This document shows positions 1-6,976 of a stretch of DNA of 59,273 bases, one piece after another. Both the position numbers and the translations under genes were made by a program. The stretch is from JACNIV01 sp965370415. Lineage in GTDB: Bacteria > Cloacimonadota > Cloacimonadia > Cloacimonadales > TCS61. The stretch lies in the NCBI GenBank assembly GCA_965370415.1, contig CBDUTJ010000014.1, positions 1 through 59,273 on the forward strand, given 5' to 3'. The notes below the pieces were generated by a model. That model was not told where the DNA came from and searched no databases. It saw nothing but the letters and a program-made list of their open reading frames with translations. Position 1 is the first letter of the stretch; every line of letters begins with the position of its first letter.

Positions 1-738
1 TCATATATTAATAAAGAAGATAAATTTGATTTTTTACCAGGTCAGTTCTGTGAATTTTCCATTCTGGGAAAAGGTGAATCTCCATTTGGGATCGCTTCTT
101 CTCCCACAGAAGAAGATATTCTCAAATTCACTGTAAACCGCACCGGTTCTGTTACCAACGAAATTCATTATCTTCAGGAAGGTGATGTTGTAGGAATTCG
201 AGGACCTCTTGGAAACTGGTATCCCGTTGAGAAGTTCAAAGGACAGGATGTAGTGATAATCGGTGGTGGATTTGCCTTCACAACATTGCGTTCGCTTCTT
301 GTTTATATGCTGGATAATCGTAAAGATTATGGGAAGATAACCGTGATTTACGGTGCCAGGAATCCTGATCTTTTCATTTATAAAGATGAAATAAAAGAGT
401 GGGAAAAACGCGATGATCTCACTTTGCATCTTACAATTGATAACCCTGTTAAAGGTTGGAATAAACTCACGGGATTTGTGCCAACGGTAACCAAAGAAGT
501 ATCTCTCGATCCAACTTCCTGGTGTGTTGTTTGCGGACCTCCGATAATGATAAAATACACTCTTCCTGTTCTCACTGAAATTGGTTTTCCTGATGAGAAG
601 ATTTATACCTCTTTAGAAAGAAGAATGAAATGTGGAATCGGGAAATGCGGAAGATGTAATATTGGTTCAAAGTATGTTTGTATTGATGGTCCGGTGTTTT
701 CATATGAAGAGATTAAGAAAATACCGGAGGCATTATAA
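1..738 (+). CDS. FAD/NAD-binding [2Fe-2S] oxidoreductase subunit (PyrK/AsrB/hydrogenase-gamma-like), 5' end missing
   Basis: The reading frame is open from base 1, so the start lies outside the window; 245 residues are visible. An FAD-binding beta-barrel comes first (LPGQFCEFSI, then PFGIASSP). A Rossmann NAD(P) site follows (VVIIGGGFAFTTLRS, near residues 84-99), with a CVVCGPP segment typical of the family. The C-terminal [2Fe-2S] site uses Cys 211, 216, 219 and 227 of the visible part (CGIGKCGRC...C), as in dihydroorotate dehydrogenase electron-transfer subunits, sulfhydrogenase gamma and anaerobic sulfite reductase B. Such proteins pass electrons between NAD(P)H and Fe-S partners in the cytoplasm. 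The hdrC gene directly downstream suggests it links pyridine nucleotides to an Hdr-type complex. The family call is firm; the natural partner is inferred. Confidence 0.88.
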   Translation, partial: SYINKEDKFDFLPGQFCEFSILGKGESPFGIASSPTEEDILKFTVNRTGSVTNEIHYLQEGDVVGIRGPLGNWYPVEKFKGQDVVIIGGGFAFTTLRSLLVYMLDNRKDYGKITVIYGARNPDLFIYKDEIKEWEKRDDLTLHLTIDNPVKGWNKLTGFVPTVTKEVSLDPTSWCVVCGPPIMIKYTLPVLTEIGFPDEKIYTSLERRMKCGIGKCGRCNIGSKYVCIDGPVFSYEEIKKIPEAL

Positions 739-748
739 AAATGAATTT

Positions 749-812
749 CTCGTTCCTAAAGCCCACTTTGGGAACGTAAATATTACCAAGCTGGGGCTTG
801 GTAACAAGAGGA
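749..812. repeat. REPIN-like double palindrome, copy A1
   Basis: Two imperfect hairpins sit side by side: CGTTCCTAAAGCCC...GGGAACG (751-776) and TTACCAAGCTGGGGCTTGGTAA (783-804). The same layout, a CCAAGCCC-type stem followed by a GCTGGGGCTTGG-type stem and a GAG trailer, recurs at 34930-35002, 37132-37200 and 40691-40776. It lies between two genes that are probably co-transcribed. Bases 817-849 after it (repeats of GTGTTAATT) look like part of another intergenic repeat. Confidence 0.7.
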
Positions 813-861
813 ATTAGTGTTAATTTGTGTTAATTCTGTGATTAAAGATAAGGAGAAATAG

Positions 862-1338
862 ATGGCTAAAAATAAAATTATATTAAGTGAAATGGATGCC
901 AATTTCAAGAATGAGATCGCATCTATGCCGGGGGCAGAACATTTTCAAAGATGTTTCACTTGTGGCACCTGCACTGCTGCTTGTCCTGTGGCAGAAGTTC
1001 ACGAAGATTATGATCCGCGAAGAATAATTAGAATGTGTATTTTGGGGATGAAAAAGGAAGTATTATCTTCAGACCTTCTGTGGATGTGTTCAAGATGTTA
1101 TACTTGCTATGCTCTTTGTCCACAGGGAGTTAAATTTTCTGATGTTATCGATGTTCTGCGTGATATGGCTATCAAAGAAGGTTATATTCCCAAAGAGCGT
1201 TATCTAAAAGCAAGGGAACTGGATAAATTCGTTCAGGAATTACGCTGCGATCTGATCGATCAAAAACTGCATCCGGAAAAAAAATTAGATGATAAAATTA
1301 AAACAAAGCTGGAAAAAGAAATAAAAACAAAATGGTAA
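862..1338 (+). CDS. hdrC: Heterodisulfide reductase subunit C-like Fe-S protein
   Basis: 158 residues with two [4Fe-4S] motifs: Cys 31/34/37/41 (CFTCGTCTAACP) and Cys 76/79/82/86 (CSRCYTCYALCP). The length and motif spacing match HdrC, the small electron-transfer subunit carrying electrons from HdrA to the catalytic HdrB. A good ribosome-binding site (AAGGAG, 850-855) sits before the ATG. No hdrB is present in the window; it may lie upstream of base 1 next to the flavoprotein. The start follows a repeat-filled 123-base gap. The HdrC call is secure as a family; the substrate (a heterodisulfide, or another thiol or sulfur compound) cannot be read from this subunit. Confidence 0.9.
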   Translation: MAKNKIILSEMDANFKNEIASMPGAEHFQRCFTCGTCTAACPVAEVHEDYDPRRIIRMCILGMKKEVLSSDLLWMCSRCYTCYALCPQGVKFSDVIDVLRDMAIKEGYIPKERYLKARELDKFVQELRCDLIDQKLHPEKKLDDKIKTKLEKEIKTKW

Positions 1339-1344
1339 AAAATA

Positions 1345-1436
1345 GAACGCAGATGACACGGATTATGCGGATAATCACAGACATAAAATTATTTATTCCT
1401 CCGTGCTCTCTGTGTGCTCAGTGGTAAAGTGAAAAG
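1345..1436. repeat. Intergenic repeat fragments between hdrC and tusA
   Basis: The 130-base gap holds two stretches of higher-complexity sequence unlike the A/T-rich spacer around them: AACGCAGATGACACGG...GCGGAT...CACAG (about 1348-1382) and CTCCGTGCTCTCTGTGTGC (about 1400-1418). From memory they resemble dispersed intergenic repeats of several anaerobic lineages. No second copy occurs in this window, so this is tentative. Confidence 0.35.
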
Positions 1437-1468
1437 CGTAAAGCATAAATAAAAAAAAGGAGGGTAAA

Positions 1469-1696
1469 ATGCAAGTAGATCAAACTTTGGATTGTAAAGG
1501 GCTTTCCTGCCCGATGCCGATCATTAAGTTGGCCAAAACGATCAAGAAAATGAACAGTGGTGAAGTTTTGGAACTTCTGGGAACTGATCCCGGTTCTAAA
1601 TCCGATGTTCCTGCCTGGTGCGAAAAAACAGGGAATATTTTTCTTGAGCAGGCTGAAGATGGTGGTACTTTTAAATTTTACATTAAGAAAAAGTAA
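1469..1696 (+). CDS. TusA/SirA-like sulfurtransferase
   Basis: 75 residues; the N-terminal DCKGLSCPMPIIKL carries the TusA signature CPxP with the sulfur-accepting Cys14. TusA-family proteins carry persulfide sulfur between enzymes in the cytoplasm. A strong RBS (AAAGGAGGG) precedes the start, and the gene ends 13 bases before a YeeE/YedE transporter, the classic TusA-transporter pairing. The two downstream rhodaneses support a role in moving sulfane sulfur (from thiosulfate or polysulfide) into the cell and on to an acceptor. It belongs to the general TusA/YeeD family; the exact donor and acceptor are unknown. Confidence 0.93.
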   Translation: MQVDQTLDCKGLSCPMPIIKLAKTIKKMNSGEVLELLGTDPGSKSDVPAWCEKTGNIFLEQAEDGGTFKFYIKKK

Positions 1697-1709
1697 AAAG
1701 GAGTGACCC

Positions 1710-2927
1710 GTGTTTAAAAAAGGAGTTTTAAGAGAATTATTCGATTCGTTATTCGGCAAAACCTGGCCTATGTGGGTTGGTGGAATTTTACTGGCATTAT
1801 TGAATATTCTCCTTTTCGTGATCAAATATCCGTGGGGTGCAAGCGGAGGTTATGTTAATATTGGGCAGAACCTTTTCCAAACTCTCGGAGCAAAAAGTCT
1901 CGGAACAAGCACACCGATAAGTTTGCACACAGTTGCATTACTGAATATCTTCATCGTTCTTGGTGCATTTATTTCATCTTTGTTCTCCAAAGAATTCAGC
2001 ATCAAAGTAGCTCCGAAAGGTGAACTTGTCAAAGGTCTTATCGGTGGCGCATTGATGGGAATTGGAGCAACTGTTGGAATCGGTTGTACAACCGGCGGAT
2101 TTTTCAGTGGAGTTCCGGCACTTTCAGGAGGAGCTTTGTTCCTTTCTCTTGGATTTATGCTTGGGACTATTGTAGCTCTCAAATACCTATTGTGGGAAAT
2201 GGAAGCACTGCCTAAATTCAGTACGGGAAAATCGTGCACATTACTTCCGGGAACAGGAAAGAAAACCGGTTGGCAAAGATGGCTCGGCTGGATCCTTATT
2301 GCTGTTGTGCTGTATATTTTCAGCAATTATACAGGTAAAGGAACTTCCTTATCGAAAATTCTTGGCTGGCATGTATTTATCGCACTTATTCTTGGAATCA
2401 TCCTGCAAAGATCAAGATTTTGCATTGTTCGTGCTTTCAGAGAACCATTTATGACAGGCGAAGCAACAGCTCCGGTTGCAATAATTATTAGTATTCTTGT
2501 TGTTCTTATTGGGTTTACTGTTCTTAAATATTTTGGTGTGGGAAACGCTGGAGAAACAGCGATCCGTGCAATTGAAATGAAATCTGTTTATGCTAATTTC
2601 TGGTTAAGAGCTTTAATTGGTGGATTTATTTTTGGTCTGGGAATGACTATAGCCGGCGGCTGTGCAGTTGGAACTCTCTGGCGTGCCGGAGAAGGTCATG
2701 TGAAACTGTGGATGTCAATTGTTGGATTTGTAATAATGGCTCCTGTTTCCAAAGGATTTATTGTTCCCGCTGTTGTTAAGATTCTTCCTGAATCTCTGCG
2801 TAGTAAAATGTTCCTACCCGATGTTTTAGGTTATACCGGTGCAGTTGTTCTGCTTTTGGTAATCTTATTACTTTGGTATATGTTTGTTAAATGGAATGAA
2901 AAGACCGGAAAATTTTCCGCATTATAA
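1710..2927 (+). CDS. YeeE/YedE (TsuA-type) thiosulfate/sulfur transporter
   Basis: 405 residues, very hydrophobic, with the duplicated architecture of YeeE/YedE. Conserved cysteine-containing helices lie at about 117-134 (GIGATVGIGCTTGGFFSG) and 310-330 (GLGMTIAGGCAVGTLWRAG), with a central QRSRFCIVRAFREP. In this family the cysteines are proposed to relay thiosulfate across the inner membrane. Translation begins at GTG 1710, supported by the AAAAGGAG just upstream. The stop is followed 13 bases later by a rhodanese lipoprotein. The TusA-transporter-rhodanese order indicates one operon for uptake and handling of reduced sulfur. Confidence 0.92.
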   Translation: MFKKGVLRELFDSLFGKTWPMWVGGILLALLNILLFVIKYPWGASGGYVNIGQNLFQTLGAKSLGTSTPISLHTVALLNIFIVLGAFISSLFSKEFSIKVAPKGELVKGLIGGALMGIGATVGIGCTTGGFFSGVPALSGGALFLSLGFMLGTIVALKYLLWEMEALPKFSTGKSCTLLPGTGKKTGWQRWLGWILIAVVLYIFSNYTGKGTSLSKILGWHVFIALILGIILQRSRFCIVRAFREPFMTGEATAPVAIIISILVVLIGFTVLKYFGVGNAGETAIRAIEMKSVYANFWLRALIGGFIFGLGMTIAGGCAVGTLWRAGEGHVKLWMSIVGFVIMAPVSKGFIVPAVVKILPESLRSKMFLPDVLGYTGAVVLLLVILLLWYMFVKWNEKTGKFSAL

Positions 2928-2940
2928 AGAAGGAGTAGAA

Positions 2941-3480
2941 ATGAAAAAAACATATTATCTAATAATTCTTTTTGCGATCCTTCTTCTTGTTTCAAGTTGC
3001 GGAAAAGGATTTTCTGAAGGTGGATATTTTGCCAATGCAAAAGCAATGGTGAGTGAAGCCAGAAAAGGCATCGAAGAAATATCTTATGATGAATTGATCC
3101 AGAAAATGGAAAGCGGTGAATCAAGGTTCATAATAGATGTTAGAGAACCGGGTGAATTTGCAGAAGGATATATAAATCAGCCAGATGAAAACGATGAAAA
3201 AGAATATCCTGAAGCAATGACGAAAAACATTCCAAGGGGCTTATTGGAATTTAAAATAGCTGATATAACTTTTTGGAAAAATCGAAAAAATATGCCTTCT
3301 AAAGACGATGAAATAATTATCTATTGTAAAAAAGGCGGAAGGGGATCTTTAGCCACGGAAACCTTAATGAAACTTGGCTATAAAAATGTTCAAAACCTGA
3401 AAGGCGGTTATAAAAAATGGCTTAATCCAAATGCTTCAGAGGAGGAAGATGCTCCTGCTGAATCGGGTGGATGCGGCTAA
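2941..3480 (+). CDS. Single-domain rhodanese lipoprotein
   Basis: 179 residues from ATG 2941, chosen for its GAAGGAG RBS; an upstream in-frame start at 2884 would overlap the transporter gene. The signal peptide ends in a lipobox (LLLVSSC, Cys20), so the protein is anchored outside the cytoplasmic membrane. The rhodanese fold has FIIDVREPGEF early and the active-site loop CKKGGRGS with catalytic Cys129. It ends in a Ser/Gly/Cys tail. Rhodaneses transfer sulfane sulfur; the periplasmic position next to the TsuA-like transporter suggests delivery of sulfur to, or cleavage of substrate for, that transporter. Confidence 0.88.
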   Translation: MKKTYYLIILFAILLLVSSCGKGFSEGGYFANAKAMVSEARKGIEEISYDELIQKMESGESRFIIDVREPGEFAEGYINQPDENDEKEYPEAMTKNIPRGLLEFKIADITFWKNRKNMPSKDDEIIIYCKKGGRGSLATETLMKLGYKNVQNLKGGYKKWLNPNASEEEDAPAESGGCG

Positions 3481-3496
3481 ATAAAGGGGAAAAAAG

Positions 3497-4432
3497 ATGA
3501 AAAAAAATTGGATGAAAAACTTAATAGTATTATCTATTATAGCTTTAATCTTTGCAGGTTGTGCAAAAAAGAATGATCTTGATACTTTAATAACTTACAT
3601 GGATAGTAACGGAATGGCAGTAAAAGAACTATTCGACGAATGGATCATAAAAGCAGAAGATGTTCATGATAACATGGCAGATTATTACTTAATGGATCTC
3701 CGTGGAAAAGATAAGGACAAAAACGAAATTATCGATTATGATGATGGTCATATTACCGGAGCTGTTTTAACTTCTTTCTCTACAATTCTTAATGATGCTG
3801 AGAAAGCGGGAGAAAAAACGATCGTAGTTATATGCTACACAGGACAATCAGCTGGTCATGCTGTAATGGCACTCAGACTTTCCGGGTATGACGATGCTAA
3901 AATACTGAAATGGGGTATGAGCGGATGGAACGGCGATTTTGATATATGGACAAAAAATTGCGGTCAAATTGAAAGTGAAAACTGGGTTGCTGAACCTGTG
4001 GCAGAAAATACTGCTTTTAAGTATATTCAACTGGAATGTGATGCAACAGAAGGTAGGGAAATGCTTGCTGAACGCGTAAATGTTATGCTGACCGGTGGAT
4101 TTAAAGGAATAGGTGCAGATAAAGTTCTTAATAATCCGTCAAATTACTTTGTTAACAACTACTGGGAAGAAGATGATGTTGATAAATATGGACACATCGA
4201 CACTGCTTATAGGATAAAACCATTAGATGTACAAAATCTTGGTCCTGATAAAACCATTGTAACTTATTGCTGGACAGGACAGACTTCTTCTATGGTTACA
4301 GCTTATCTAACAGTTCTCGGTTATGATGCAACAAGTCTTAAATACGGTGTGAACAGCATCATTTATGATATGCTTGAATCTCATAAATGGTCTGTTTCAA
4401 AGGATTATGATTACGAAGTAACGGGAAAGTAA
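3497..4432 (+). CDS. Tandem rhodanese lipoprotein
   Basis: 311 residues with a lipoprotein signal (LIFAGC, Cys22). Two rhodanese-like domains follow, one with catalytic-type loop CYTGQSAG (Cys113) and one with CWTGQTSS (Cys258). Both cysteines are kept, unlike many tandem rhodaneses in which the first domain is dead. The two loops resemble each other more than the CKKGGRGS loop of the preceding gene. It lies 16 bases after the single-domain rhodanese, with its own GGGG-type RBS, and is followed by a terminator-like hairpin. A periplasmic role in thiosulfate or polysulfide sulfur transfer is inferred from context. Confidence 0.87.
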   Translation: MKKNWMKNLIVLSIIALIFAGCAKKNDLDTLITYMDSNGMAVKELFDEWIIKAEDVHDNMADYYLMDLRGKDKDKNEIIDYDDGHITGAVLTSFSTILNDAEKAGEKTIVVICYTGQSAGHAVMALRLSGYDDAKILKWGMSGWNGDFDIWTKNCGQIESENWVAEPVAENTAFKYIQLECDATEGREMLAERVNVMLTGGFKGIGADKVLNNPSNYFVNNYWEEDDVDKYGHIDTAYRIKPLDVQNLGPDKTIVTYCWTGQTSSMVTAYLTVLGYDATSLKYGVNSIIYDMLESHKWSVSKDYDYEVTGK

Positions 4433-4445
4433 ATAAGATTAAATA

Positions 4446-4483
4446 ATTATCAGGGAGCTTAACCTGGTTCCCTGGTAATTTTG
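4446..4483 (+). terminator. Rho-independent terminator or attenuator after the sulfur genes
   Basis: An 11-base stem with one G-T-type mismatch (ATTATCAGGGA at 4446-4456, TCCCTGGTAAT at 4469-4479) is followed by TTTT (4479-4482). It ends the rhodanese transcript. The next RBS begins only about 10 bases later, so any transcript of the FrhB-like gene must read through it or start inside it. Confidence 0.7.
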
Positions 4484-4504
4484 TCAGTTTATCCGGAGAA
4501 TAAA

Positions 4505-5629
4505 ATGAATTCAAAAAAAGAATTAAGTTTCGATAATCTACTCGATGAAGTTATCCATAAAGATCTATGTAACAGGTGTGGTGGATGTGTTTCATTCTGT
4601 AGTGCAAATAGTATAGATGCATTGAAGATCGGGAAGGAAGGCTTTCCTGAATATAAATATAAAGATAAATGCCTGGAATGTGGACTTTGTTACCTGATAT
4701 GTCCTAAAACAAGAACCCTGGAAGAAGAACTAAAAAGCCATTATGATTGGAAATACCCATTGGGACACTTTATAGATGTTTTTTCTGCACGGTCGACCGA
4801 TGAAGAAGTTCTTAATGTAGCCACAGATGGTGGTGTAGTCACTTCCATTCTAATATATCTATTAGAAAATAAATTGATCGATGGAGCTATTGTTTCCAAA
4901 AGAATGGGTCCTCACGGAAGAAAACCAATAATTGCAAAAACCCGTTCAGACCTGATAGATGCTGCCGGCTCAAGTTTCTCGGAAACACAACATCTTGATG
5001 AGCTTGGAAATATTTATTCCACAAGTTTTCCTATAATAAAAGTAATAAAAGAATCTGCTTCGGATTCGATGAAGAAACTGGCTATTGTCGGAACTGCATG
5101 CCAGATTGAGGCAATCCGGAAAATGCAGTTATTGAATATTGTTCCCTCAAACCTGATAATATTTACGATCGGGTTGTTTTGTATGCAGTGTTTCACTATT
5201 GAAGATCTTTCAAAGAAAAATTTTGCGAAAATGCATAAGATAAATTTAGATGATATTGAGAAAGTGAATATTAAAGAAGATTTGATTCTGAAAATGAAAT
5301 CGAATGTCAGCTTACATATTCCATTGGAAGAGATCGAAGAAATTGCCAGACCTGCTTGTCTTGCCTGCAACGATTTTTCCAATGAATTTGCCGATATTTC
5401 GGTTGGTGGTGTTGGCTCGCAAGATGGATATACCACAGTTATGATCAGAACTTCAATAGGAAAACAGGTTTATGCGGAAGCATTGTACCAGAATTATGTT
5501 GAAAACAGTCATGGCTCATTTCATGATAGAAGAAAAGTAAACGAAAAACATTTATTACATTTAATAAAAGATTTCGCGGTAAGGAAAAAGATAAGATCGG
5601 AAGAAAGAAATAATTCCATGGATAATTAA
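4505..5629 (+). CDS. FrhB/FdhB-family Fe-S flavoprotein (coenzyme F420 hydrogenase/dehydrogenase beta-subunit-like)
   Basis: 374 residues from ATG 4505 (RBS CGGAGAA; a TTG start at 4481 would fall inside the terminator). Two N-terminal [4Fe-4S] motifs use Cys 22/25/28/32 and 56/59/62/66. An FrhB-type body follows (TDGGVVTSILIYLL, GTACQIEAIRKM, GLFCMQCF, RPACLACNDFSNEFADISVGG). In archaea these FAD proteins react with F420. In bacterial Hdr clusters related proteins act as ferredoxin-linked electron adaptors. Because it is followed by Hdr/Nuo genes, an electron-input role for that complex is likely. F420 use cannot be judged from sequence. Confidence 0.88.
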   Translation: MNSKKELSFDNLLDEVIHKDLCNRCGGCVSFCSANSIDALKIGKEGFPEYKYKDKCLECGLCYLICPKTRTLEEELKSHYDWKYPLGHFIDVFSARSTDEEVLNVATDGGVVTSILIYLLENKLIDGAIVSKRMGPHGRKPIIAKTRSDLIDAAGSSFSETQHLDELGNIYSTSFPIIKVIKESASDSMKKLAIVGTACQIEAIRKMQLLNIVPSNLIIFTIGLFCMQCFTIEDLSKKNFAKMHKINLDDIEKVNIKEDLILKMKSNVSLHIPLEEIEEIARPACLACNDFSNEFADISVGGVGSQDGYTTVMIRTSIGKQVYAEALYQNYVENSHGSFHDRRKVNEKHLLHLIKDFAVRKKIRSEERNNSMDN

Positions 5630-5667
5630 TTTCTTTTCAATTCCTTAATATTAAGGAGTATTGTTTG

Positions 5668-6558
5668 ATGAGTAAAAAGAAAGTTGGTTCTGTACTGGTC
5701 GTAGGTGCAGGAATTGCCGGAATTCAATCTTCACTTGATCTGGCAAATTCTGGCTACAAAGTATATCTTCTTGAGCAAACACCAGCAATTGGTGGTACTA
5801 TGGCTCAATTGGATAAGACATTTCCCACAAATGATTGTGCTATGTGTATTGTTTCACCCAAACTGGTGGATTGTGGGAGACACCCGAATATCGAGATCAT
5901 CACAAATGCCGAACTGGGAAAAGTGGTTGGTAAAGCTGGAAATTTCAAGGTTGAAGTAAAGAAAAAGCCCAGGTATGTTGATGAAGATAAATGCACCGGT
6001 TGCGCAGCTTGTACTCAAAATTGTCCGGTATCAATTGCACTTTATCCTGTTGAAAAAATATCTATTATACTTAGAAAAGATGATACAGCTAAAGTAGATG
6101 CAATCTTAGAAGAATTTAAAGATAAAAAAGGCAGCCTTATGCCTATACTCCAGAGTGTCAGCAAAGAATATAATTATCTTCCTGAAGATGTCCTGAAATA
6201 TATCTCACAAGAACTCGACATTTCCTTAACCAAAATATATCAAATAGCAACTTTTTATAATGCTTTTAGTCTGCAACCTAAAGGAAAATATACAATTAAT
6301 GTATGTTTCGGAACTGCATGTTACATAAAGGGAGGAAACAGAATTCTGGAAGCTTTTGAAAGGGAACTTGGCATTACAATGGGCAATACAACCGAGGACT
6401 TAATGTTCGGACTGGATACCATATCCTGTTTTGGTTGTTGCGGTCAAGCTCCTGTGGTAACTGTGAATGAGGATATTTACGGGCATTTTCGTGTAACTCA
6501 GGTTCCAAAATTAGTTAAAAAATACAGGGAGGTAATGAGTGCCAAAACTGAAGCCTGA
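5668..6558 (+). CDS. HdrA N-terminal domain fused to NuoE
   Basis: 296 residues from ATG 5668 (AAGGAG at 5653-5658). Residues 1-120 are the N-terminal part of HdrA: Rossmann FAD motif GAGIAG at 13-18, the HdrA segment TFPTNDCAMCIVSPKLVDCG (Cys 57/60/69), KKPRYVDEDKC and a [4Fe-4S] motif Cys 109/112/115/119. HdrA then stops, and from about residue 130 the protein is a NuoE/HndA subunit with the [2Fe-2S] ligands Cys 213/218 and 254/258. The remaining HdrA sequence resumes in the gene at 12286. The product should seat an HdrA flavin next to the NuoE cluster. It overlaps the next gene by 20 bases, which indicates coupled translation. Confidence 0.9.
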   Translation: MSKKKVGSVLVVGAGIAGIQSSLDLANSGYKVYLLEQTPAIGGTMAQLDKTFPTNDCAMCIVSPKLVDCGRHPNIEIITNAELGKVVGKAGNFKVEVKKKPRYVDEDKCTGCAACTQNCPVSIALYPVEKISIILRKDDTAKVDAILEEFKDKKGSLMPILQSVSKEYNYLPEDVLKYISQELDISLTKIYQIATFYNAFSLQPKGKYTINVCFGTACYIKGGNRILEAFERELGITMGNTTEDLMFGLDTISCFGCCGQAPVVTVNEDIYGHFRVTQVPKLVKKYREVMSAKTEA

Positions 6559-6922
6559 AGATCTAGCAAAAATAACAGAAAGAGTTAAAAGAACAATGAT
6601 TCTCCGGGAGGGTACCGGTCGTGCAAAAATTAGAGTTCACATGGGAACTTGTGGTATTGCTGCTGGTGCTCGCGCTATTATGAGTACATTAATGAAAGAA
6701 ATCGAGGATAGAAATATCAAAGATATTATTCTTACCACTTCAAGCTGTGCGGGATTATGCAGTCGTGAACCGATGATAACAGTTGAAGTTAAAAATCAAC
6801 CTCCTGTAAAGTATGTAGATTTAACTCCTGAGAAAGCAAAAATAATTTTTGATAAGCATATCCTTTCCGGAGAGATTGTAAAAGAGTATGCCTTGGCATT
6901 TGGAAGTGAAAGAGTACCGTAA
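6539..6922 (+). CDS. HndB-like thioredoxin-fold [2Fe-2S] protein
   Basis: 127 residues from GTG 6539, supported by AGGGAGG six bases upstream and overlapping the end of the HdrA-NuoE gene. The motif MGTCGIAAGAR with Cys38 and SSCAGLCSREPM with Cys70 and Cys74 match the small subunit HndB of NADP-reducing and electron-bifurcating hydrogenases. The helical N-terminal segment before residue 30 is also typical. HndB passes electrons between NuoE- and NuoF-type subunits. Its place between those two genes gives the order hndA-hndB-hndC, but the usual [FeFe] hydrogenase subunit HndD is absent and an Hdr fusion takes its position. Confidence 0.87.
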   Translation: MPKLKPEDLAKITERVKRTMILREGTGRAKIRVHMGTCGIAAGARAIMSTLMKEIEDRNIKDIILTTSSCAGLCSREPMITVEVKNQPPVKYVDLTPEKAKIIFDKHILSGEIVKEYALAFGSERVP

Positions 6923-6976
6923 AAGTAATCAAATATTTCAAAATTCAGGTATTTTGAATTTTAGGAGTTTTTAATT

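Noticed and set aside
6930..6965. Hairpin AAAATTC/GAATTTT between the HndB-like gene and nuoF as a terminator
   Set aside because: Seven weak A/T pairs and no T-run; the RBS of nuoF follows immediately, so it is more likely incidental.
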